Shown: positions 1 to 5,345 of the stretch, piece after piece
How the letters are laid out: the number at the start of each line of letters is the position of its first letter
Numbering within the stretch: the stretch's first letter is position 1
NCBI GenBank assembly: GCA_937988735.1
Contig: CALKHQ010000172.1
Location: 1-11,057 of the forward strand
Reading direction: 5' to 3'
DNA length: 11,057 bases
Source of the DNA: an uncultured Alphaproteobacteria bacterium
GTDB taxonomy: Bacteria; Pseudomonadota; Alphaproteobacteria; CALKHQ01
Notes under the pieces: generated by a model
What the model was told of the DNA's origin: nothing
The model's input: the letters and a program-made list of their open reading frames with translations, nothing else
Database searches by the model: none
Program-made: the position numbers and the translations under genes

Positions 1-9
1 GGCACGCAT
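1..9 (-). CDS. prfB: Start of a minus-strand gene, probably peptide chain release factor 2 (partial, runs off left edge)
   Basis: Only three codons (Met-Arg-Ala) are inside the window, so the identity is inference. An ATG at position 9 is preceded by a near-perfect Shine-Dalgarno, AAGGAGGA (17-24), seven bases upstream, which makes a real translation start here very likely. The gene would follow birA by 50 bp on the same strand. Two things point to prfB: alphaproteobacterial release factor 2 proteins commonly begin Met-Arg-Ala-Glu, and prfB commonly follows mrcA in this class. Other possibilities are genes that follow birA elsewhere, such as coaX or the ribonuclease J gene. I am confident of the start and only moderately so of the name. 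Confidence 0.4.
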
Positions 10-16
10 GTGGTTG

Positions 17-24
17 TCCTCCTT
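17..24 (-). promoter_or_regulatory. Strong Shine-Dalgarno for the gene leaving the left edge
   Basis: On the minus strand this reads AAGGAGGA, seven bases ahead of the ATG at position 9. It is the best ribosome binding site in the window and is the main evidence that a gene begins here. The gene upstream, birA, has only a weak one. Confidence 0.7.
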
Positions 25-59
25 GTGGAAGGCGGCGGACTATAAGCGGCCCGCACGGG

Positions 60-896
60 TCAGGCAACCGCCGCGGAGCCGGTCAGGAACACGTCTCCCG
101 CCATGATCCGCCGCCGCCCCTTCGGCGTCGCCAGCACCAGCGCCCCGTCGGGGTCGAGGTCCTCAAGACGGCCGCTGATCCGCCCCTCCACGCCGTCGCC
201 GAGCCGAACCGAGATCTCCTCGCCCAGCCCCGCCATCCGCAGCAGCACCCGGCGGCGGACATCAGGAAAGCCGTCCCGCTCCCACGCCTCGAGCTGCCAC
301 GCCAGCGCCGTGCACCAGCGCTCCAGCACCGCGTCGAGGTCCGGGACCGGCGGCGCGAAGTCGGCGAGGCACATCGTCGGGTAGAGCCCGGTCTCCGGCC
401 GGGAGGCAACGTTGATGCCGACGCCCAGCGCCAGCCAGTCCACGGCAAGTCGCTCCCCCTCCAGCCGTGCGTTCCCGCTCTCCAGCAGGATGCCGGCAAT
501 CTTGCCGCCATAGACCAGAATGTCGTTCGGCCACTTGATCTGGACCGGCGCGCGGGCGCCGACGAAGGCCTCGACCGTCTCCGCCGCCGCCAGCGCCGCA
601 ACGAAGGCGACATGCAGCGGCGAACTCCAGCCCGGCTGCGGCCGCAGCAGGGTCGAGGTGTAGAGGTTCCCCGGCGGGGATGACCAGCTTCGTCCGGAGC
701 GCCCTCGCCCGGCCTGCTGCGCGCCGGCGGTCACCATGGTCAGATGCGGCGCGCCGGCGGCGATCAGCGGCTTCAGCTCGTCCTGCGTGCTTCCCACCTG
801 CGGCAGGTAATGAACATCGATCGCGCCGACGGAGCGCCGCCAGGGTACGTCTGCTCCGACACTTTCTCCGGATCGCCTCATAATGGGCTGTTCCAT
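60..896 (-). CDS. birA: Biotin--[acetyl-CoA-carboxylase] ligase, class I (no DNA-binding domain)
   Basis: This cytoplasmic enzyme activates biotin with ATP to biotinyl-5'-AMP and transfers it to a lysine of biotin carboxyl carrier proteins, such as that of acetyl-CoA carboxylase. The 278-residue protein shows the family motifs in order: the substrate-recognition segment GSTQDE (35-40), the biotinyl-AMP loop GRGRSGR (63-69), KWPNDIL (121-127), GKIAGILLE (131-139, with the ligand-binding lysine), GVGIN (158-162), and a small C-terminal BPL_C-type beta domain (about 230-272). There is no N-terminal helix-turn-helix, so it should not repress biotin genes as E. coli BirA does. The start at 896 has a weak ribosome site; an in-frame ATG at 881 is equally possible and would remove five residues. 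It begins 31 bp after the mrcA stop and probably shares that transcript. The function is secure. Confidence 0.93.
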   Translation of the reverse strand: MEQPIMRRSGESVGADVPWRRSVGAIDVHYLPQVGSTQDELKPLIAAGAPHLTMVTAGAQQAGRGRSGRSWSSPPGNLYTSTLLRPQPGWSSPLHVAFVAALAAAETVEAFVGARAPVQIKWPNDILVYGGKIAGILLESGNARLEGERLAVDWLALGVGINVASRPETGLYPTMCLADFAPPVPDLDAVLERWCTALAWQLEAWERDGFPDVRRRVLLRMAGLGEEISVRLGDGVEGRISGRLEDLDPDGALVLATPKGRRRIMAGDVFLTGSAAVA

Positions 897-927
897 CAGG
901 AGATTCCGGCGTCGTGCCCAGTCGCGG

Positions 928-3411
928 TCAGTACAGCCCGCCGGAGCCGGTCAGGATGTCTTCGGCCGTCGAGCCGCCGGTGGCGGAGACCTCGACCACG
1001 GCGCTGCGCGGCGCATGCTGGGTCTCGGTCGGCTCGGTGCCGGGGATGAAGGCTTCCATCACCGTGTTGCCGCCCGTGCTGGCAAGGCCGGTGTCGCGGT
1101 CCACCGAGACGAAGATCAGGCCCTCGGGCGGGCGGAAGTCCACCGGTTCCGTCCCTTCCAGCGCCCGCTCGAAGAAGCGCTGGACGATCGGCAGCGCCGA
1201 GCGGCCGCCCGCCTCGCCCGGGCCGAGGTGGCGCGGCTGGTCAAAGCCGACATAGGCGCCGACCACCAGGTCCGGCGTGAAGCCGACGAACCAGGCGTCC
1301 TTCTCGTCGTTGGTGGTGCCGGTCTTTCCGCCGATCGGATAGTTCGGCAGCGCGGCGCCGAGGCGGCCGGCGGTGCCGTTGGTCACCACGCCGCGCAGCA
1401 TGTGCACCACCTGGAAGGTCGTGCGCGGGTCGGCGATCTGCTGCCGCGCATCGGGCAGGATCGGCATCGAGCCGCCGTCATAGGTCGCCGCGGAGCATTC
1501 GGCGCACACCCGCTGGTCCTGGCGCGAGCCCGGGAGGGTGTAGCCGTAGCGGTCCTGGATGCGGTCGATGAAGGTGGGCGTGATGTGGCGGCCGCCGTTC
1601 ACGAGCTGGCTGTAACCGCGCACCATGCGCAGCACCGTGGTCTCGCCCGCGCCCAGCGCCATCGACAGATAGGGCTGCATGTTGTCGTCGATGCCGAACA
1701 GCCGCGCATATTGCGAGATGCGATCCATGCCCACGGTGTAGGCGAGGCGGACGGTCATCAGGTTCCGGGACTTCTCCAGCCCCTGGCGAAGCGTCAGCGG
1801 CCCGTAGAACTCGCCGGAGTAGTTGCCGGGGCGGTACTGGGCCATGCCCGGCCCCTGGTCGAGGACGAACGGGGTGTCGAGCACGATCGAGGCGGGCGTG
1901 AAGCCGTCATCCAGCGCCGCAAGATAGACGAAGGGCTTGAACGCCGAGCCCGGCTGGCGCAGCGCCTGGGTGGCGCGGTTGAACTCCGACATCTCGAAGG
2001 AGAAGCCACCCGACATGGCGAGCACGCGCCCGGTGTGCGGGTCCATGACCGCGATGCCGCCGCTGACGTCGGGGATCTGCTCCAGCCTGTAGGCGGGCGG
2101 ATCCGGCAGCTCCACCTCCTCGCCCGCTGCGCGCCGGGCGAAGGCCTCGGCATAGGCGGCAGCCGCCTCCGGATTGCGCGGCGACACCAGGATCACGTCG
2201 CCCTTGGCCAGCACGTCGGTGACCCGGCCCGGCGGGTTCCCCACCTGCTGGTTCTCCCGCCACGGCCGCGCCCACTCCACGCCCGGCATGCCGATCAGGC
2301 CGCGGCGGCGGTCGGCGAAGCCGAGCTGCCCCAGCTCGGCATCCACCTCCAGCACCACCGCCAGCTCCCAGTCGCCGGCGCCCTTCGGCCGCTCGATCGC
2401 GGCGAGCTGGTCCGGCCAGTTGTCGAAGTTCTCGAGCTGCGCGACCGGGCCGCGGTAGCCGTGGCGACGATCGTACTCGATCAGCCCGTAGCGCAGCGCC
2501 TCATGGGCATAGGCCTGGAGCTGCGGGTCGAGCGTGGTGCGCACCGTCAGCCCGCCGCGATAGAGCCCCGCGGCGCCGTACTCGTCCATCAGCTCGCGCC
2601 GGACCTCCTCGACGAAGTAGTCGGCGGGCACGACGTTGAACGGGTTGCGCCGGATGGTCTGCAACGGCGTCGCGTAGGCGACCTCCGCCTCCGCGCCGGT
2701 GATGTAGCCCTCCTCCAGCATGCGGCCGATGACGTAGTTGCGGCGGTTGAGGGCCTTGTCGTGATTGCGGTCGGGGTCGTAGGTGCTCGGTGCCTGCGGC
2801 AACCCGGCGAGAAACGCCGCCTCGGCGACCGTCAGCTCGTTGAGCGCCTTGCCGAAGTAGTTCAGCGCCGCGGAAGCGACCCCGTAGGTGCCGCGGCCCA
2901 TGTAGATCTCGTTCAGGTAGAGCTCGAGGATGTGCTCCTTGGAGAACATCTCCTCGATGCGGAACGAGAGGATGGCCTCGCGGATCTTGCGCTCCACCGA
3001 GTGCTCGTCGCCGACGAGGAAGTTCTTCGCCACCTGCTGGGTGATGGTCGAGGCGCCGACCAGCCGCTCGCCGTACAGCAGATGGCCGCCGACCGAGCGC
3101 AGGATGCCGAGGAAGTCCACGCCGGTGTGTTCGAAGAACCGCTGGTCCTCGGCCGAGATGAAGGCCTGGATCACCCGGTCCGGCACCTGGTCGATCGGGA
3201 TGAAGATGCGGTTCTGCTCGTAGTACTCGCCGATAAGCTGGCCGTTGGCGGCGTAGATGCGGGTGGTGACCGGCGGCGAGTAGTCGCGCAGCGTCGCCGG
3301 CTCCGGCAGGTCCTTGCTGAAGTGCCAGACCGTAAACACGGCGCCGATCATCCCGAGCAGCACGACACTCGCGATGAGGCCGACCATCCATTTCGTCAGT
3401 CGCCAGAGCAT
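928..3411 (-). CDS. mrcA: Penicillin-binding protein 1A, bifunctional transglycosylase/transpeptidase
   Basis: This class A PBP polymerises lipid II into glycan strands and cross-links the stem peptides, anchored in the inner membrane with its catalytic domains in the periplasm. The 827-residue protein has a short cytoplasmic start, one membrane segment (about 8-29), then a GT51 transglycosylase domain with EDQRFFEH (catalytic Glu about 88), GASTITQQ (119-126), RKIRE (second Glu about 145) and LYLNEIYMG (164-172). A PBP1A-type OB-like insert follows (about 320-445). The transpeptidase has SAFK (nucleophile Ser about 489), SRN (about 548) and KTGT (about 696). I chose the ATG at 3411 because AGGAAGG (3421-3427) lies nine bases upstream and the membrane helix follows directly; the reading frame stays open to 3504, but that adds 31 arginine/alanine-rich residues. 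A CAEC cysteine pair (about 636-639) lies between the SRN and KTG motifs. It lies 174 bp after amiC. Confidence 0.96.
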   Translation of the reverse strand: MLWRLTKWMVGLIASVVLLGMIGAVFTVWHFSKDLPEPATLRDYSPPVTTRIYAANGQLIGEYYEQNRIFIPIDQVPDRVIQAFISAEDQRFFEHTGVDFLGILRSVGGHLLYGERLVGASTITQQVAKNFLVGDEHSVERKIREAILSFRIEEMFSKEHILELYLNEIYMGRGTYGVASAALNYFGKALNELTVAEAAFLAGLPQAPSTYDPDRNHDKALNRRNYVIGRMLEEGYITGAEAEVAYATPLQTIRRNPFNVVPADYFVEEVRRELMDEYGAAGLYRGGLTVRTTLDPQLQAYAHEALRYGLIEYDRRHGYRGPVAQLENFDNWPDQLAAIERPKGAGDWELAVVLEVDAELGQLGFADRRRGLIGMPGVEWARPWRENQQVGNPPGRVTDVLAKGDVILVSPRNPEAAAAYAEAFARRAAGEEVELPDPPAYRLEQIPDVSGGIAVMDPHTGRVLAMSGGFSFEMSEFNRATQALRQPGSAFKPFVYLAALDDGFTPASIVLDTPFVLDQGPGMAQYRPGNYSGEFYGPLTLRQGLEKSRNLMTVRLAYTVGMDRISQYARLFGIDDNMQPYLSMALGAGETTVLRMVRGYSQLVNGGRHITPTFIDRIQDRYGYTLPGSRQDQRVCAECSAATYDGGSMPILPDARQQIADPRTTFQVVHMLRGVVTNGTAGRLGAALPNYPIGGKTGTTNDEKDAWFVGFTPDLVVGAYVGFDQPRHLGPGEAGGRSALPIVQRFFERALEGTEPVDFRPPEGLIFVSVDRDTGLASTGGNTVMEAFIPGTEPTETQHAPRSAVVEVSATGGSTAEDILTGSGGLY

Positions 3412-3545
3412 GGCGCCTTGCCTTCCTGTTGCTCGTGCTGGTGCCGTGCCCGCGCCCCGGTCTCCGGCGCGACGTCTGTCCTCAATGCGGTTTCGGCCGC
3501 GCACACACCAGCGGGCCGAATCCGGGACGGAATCCTGCGGGCGGC

Positions 3546-3575
3546 ACTATGGCGTTTCTGAGGCGGCACTGTCCA
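3546..3575 (-). promoter_or_regulatory. Candidate sigma-70 promoter for mrcA
   Basis: On the minus strand, TGGACA (3570-3575) and CATAGT (3546-3551) are separated by 18 bp. Relative to TTGACA/TATAAT that is one and two mismatches. The site lies just past the amiC stop, in the 174-bp gap before mrcA, and would give a leader of about 130 nt. This gap shows no convincing terminator, so mrcA may be transcribed both from amiC and from here. It is a pattern match only. Confidence 0.3.
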
Positions 3576-3585
3576 GCGCCGCCTC

Positions 3586-4836
3586 CTAGCCGTCGGCCGC
3601 CTCCGCCCCGGAGAGATAGCGGTGGATGCCGCGGGCGATCGCCTCGGCGAGCTGCTGTCGATGGCCCGCGTCCAGCAGGTCCGTGGCGTCGAGCGCATTG
3701 GAGAGATAGCCGAGCTCGACCAGGATCGCCGGCGTGTGCGGCACCTTGAGCACGTGGTAGCCCGCCTGGCGGTGGCTGTTGTCAAGCAGCCGGACGGAAC
3801 GGCCGAGCTCGTCCACCACCACCTGGGCCAGCCGCGCGGATTCGACGGCGGTCACGTCCATCATCATGTCGAGCAGGATGTCGCCGACGGCAACATCCTG
3901 GTCGCCGTAGCCGATGTCGGCCAGCAGCAGCGCGCGGCCCTCCGCGCCGGAGAGCGCTGCCGCCTGCCGGTCCGAGGCCGAGCCGGAGATGCTGTAGACC
4001 GAGGCCCCGCGTGCGACCGAGCTGTGATACGCGTCCGCGTGCAGCGAGACGAACAGGTCGGCGCCGACCCGGGCCGCGAAGTCTGACCGCTCCTGCAGCG
4101 ACAGGAAGCGGTCGTCCTCGCGGGTCAGCAGCACCTTGTAGCCGCCGCCCGACTCCAGCGCGTCGCGCAGCGCCAGCGCCGCCGCCAGCACGATCTCCTT
4201 CTCGACCGCGCCGGCGATGCCAGAGGCGCCCGGGTCGCGGCCGCCGTGGCCGGGGTCGATCACCACCACCCACGTGCCGGCCAGCGATTCGGGGAGGTAG
4301 GGATTGACTGGTCCGATGAGCTGCTCGACCGTCGGATGCACGCTCTCGGGCGGCGGAAGGTCGGGGTCCGCCAGCTCGACGATCAGCCGCGCCCCTGCGC
4401 CGTCTTCGGCCGGCTCCACCACCGCGCGGCGCAGGCTCGCCTCGCGGCCGACGTCGACCACAAGCCGCCACGCGCCGACGCCGGCGGACTCCGCCCGGAA
4501 GCCTGCGATCGCACCGAGCGCGCTGTCCACCTGCGCCGGCAGCCGCCAGTCGAGCGGCGGCAGGCGCACCACCACCTGCCGCGTCAGCGGCAGCTCGAAC
4601 ACGTCGATCGGCACCTCGGCACTCAGGTCCACGGTGAGCCGGGTGAAGCCGGGATGGAGGCTGAGTCGCGCGCCGGTCGCCTGCGGCGCCCCCGCTTCCT
4701 GCGCCGCCAGCGGCGCCTGCATGAACGTGAGCACCAGAACGATCCAGGCGCGGATCAGCAGCCGCATCACCGGCCGGCGCCCCGACCGCGCCGCCGTCGC
4801 ATCTTCGACCTGGCTTTCAGCTTCTGCCGTTAACAT
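3586..4836 (-). CDS. amiC: N-acetylmuramoyl-L-alanine amidase, AmiC-like (AMIN + Amidase_3)
   Basis: This is a periplasmic zinc amidase that cuts the bond between N-acetylmuramic acid and L-alanine, typically for daughter-cell separation. The 416-residue protein has an unusually long N-terminus ending in a signal peptide (hydrophobic stretch about 27-42, probable cut after the alanine-rich LAAQ region near 46), an AMIN-type peptidoglycan-targeting domain (about 55-155), a proline-rich linker, and an Amidase_3 domain (about 190-410). The zinc site is IDPGHGG (His197), the Glu of EKEIVL (Glu212) and LHAD (His266); the catalytic Glu is in VELGYLSN (Glu374). The long segment about 285-330 fits the autoinhibitory helix region of AmiB/AmiC-type enzymes. 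I start at ATG 4836, although ATG 4767 just before the hydrophobic stretch is possible. The longer form carries Arg-Arg at 20-21, as in a Tat signal. It is followed by mrcA on the same strand. Confidence 0.92.
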   Translation of the reverse strand: MLTAEAESQVEDATAARSGRRPVMRLLIRAWIVLVLTFMQAPLAAQEAGAPQATGARLSLHPGFTRLTVDLSAEVPIDVFELPLTRQVVVRLPPLDWRLPAQVDSALGAIAGFRAESAGVGAWRLVVDVGREASLRRAVVEPAEDGAGARLIVELADPDLPPPESVHPTVEQLIGPVNPYLPESLAGTWVVVIDPGHGGRDPGASGIAGAVEKEIVLAAALALRDALESGGGYKVLLTREDDRFLSLQERSDFAARVGADLFVSLHADAYHSSVARGASVYSISGSASDRQAAALSGAEGRALLLADIGYGDQDVAVGDILLDMMMDVTAVESARLAQVVVDELGRSVRLLDNSHRQAGYHVLKVPHTPAILVELGYLSNALDATDLLDAGHRQQLAEAIARGIHRYLSGAEAADG

Positions 4837-4857
4837 CTTCAAATCATTCCCGCCGGC

Positions 4858-4863
4858 AGGATA
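4858..4863 (-). promoter_or_regulatory. Possible extended -10 element upstream of amiC
   Basis: On the minus strand the sequence reads TGCTATCCT, a TGn extended -10 with TATCCT at 4858-4863. No convincing -35 is found 16-18 bp further upstream. It would start a transcript about 15 nt before the amiC ATG at 4836. Weak evidence from sequence pattern only. Confidence 0.2.
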
Positions 4864-4950
4864 GCAGATGGCGGCCGCCGGTGGAGCCGGGAAATGGAAG
4901 GCGCGCGACGATCATCTACCTGTCGTGGCATTTGACTCACGGGTTTTTTA

Positions 4951-4979
4951 TTGTCGGGCCGGGCGGTGCGGCGTATGTT
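4951..4979 (+). promoter_or_regulatory. Candidate promoter for the rne leader
   Basis: TTGTCG (4951-4956) and TATGTT (4974-4979) are spaced by exactly 17 bp, each matching four of six consensus positions. It lies in the most AT-rich part of the 0.5 kb gap between the divergent genes amiC and rne. If used, transcription would begin near 4986 and leave an untranslated leader of about 360 nt before rne. A nearby TTGACT (4932-4937) lacks a -10 at the right distance. Confidence 0.3.
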
Positions 4980-4985
4980 GGCCGG

Positions 4986-5345
4986 GCTGGGAGGATTGGG
5001 CCCACGGCCGATGAGGGCGCGCGACTACGCACCCGTGCCGTCCGATACCGGCATCACGCCCCGCTCGAACCAGATCGGCGTGCCAGGACCGAGGTCACGG
5101 CTCGCTTTCGATTTTTCCGGTCGCGAGACCGACGCCGGCTTCCCCGGCCGGCAACATGCAGAGTGCGATGACACGTTACGTCGATATCGCATCCGACAAC
5201 CTGAACGCACCGGCTGGACGCTGCCGTGGCGGCGATGTGATGCGGCGGGTTCCGTCGCGGGTCGCCACCGGTCGCGCGCCCGGCCGGTGGACATTTGACG
5301 CGCGCGCAGTGGCAACACGCGCGGCGCGCACGGAGATACACGCTT
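4986..5345 (+). promoter_or_regulatory. Structured 5' leader of rne, no gene seen
   Basis: This gene-free stretch probably holds the rne untranslated leader; its 5' boundary rests on the candidate promoter just upstream. I see several hairpins: TGCCG/CGGCA (5036-5053); CGGTC-GCGA-GACCG (5118-5131), closed by a GNRA-type tetraloop; GCCGGC/GCCGGC (5134-5152) directly after it; TGCGAT/ATCGCA (5164-5191); and CGCGCG/CGCGCG (5301-5323), ending about eight bases before the rne ribosome site. A U-rich run at 5106-5116 precedes the tetraloop hairpin. In E. coli, RNase E controls its own mRNA through its 5' leader; a similar role here is inference. GC-rich DNA forms hairpins easily by chance, so conservation is the real test. 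Confidence 0.4.

Noticed and set aside
3411..3504. Longer PBP1A start at 3504
   Set aside because: The extra 31 residues are Arg/Ala-rich and unlike PBP1A N-termini, whereas ATG 3411 has a clear AGGAAGG site and the expected short cytoplasmic tail before the membrane helix.
883..3561. Very long plus-strand open frame (about 890 codons) opposite mrcA
   Set aside because: The opposite strand encodes a complete PBP1A with every catalytic motif. The antisense product is rich in Arg, His, Val and Asp with no recognisable domain, as expected from GC-rich codon bias.
4881..5298. Short plus-strand open frames (96 and 115 codons) in the rne leader
   Set aside because: They overlap each other in different frames, lack good ribosome sites and give Arg/Pro-rich peptides without similarity to known families. 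They are more likely chance frames.
5295..5345. Upstream TTG start for rne at 5295
   Set aside because: The RNase E family N-terminus begins at ATG 5346, and the region before it forms a hairpin and contains the GGAG site for that ATG.
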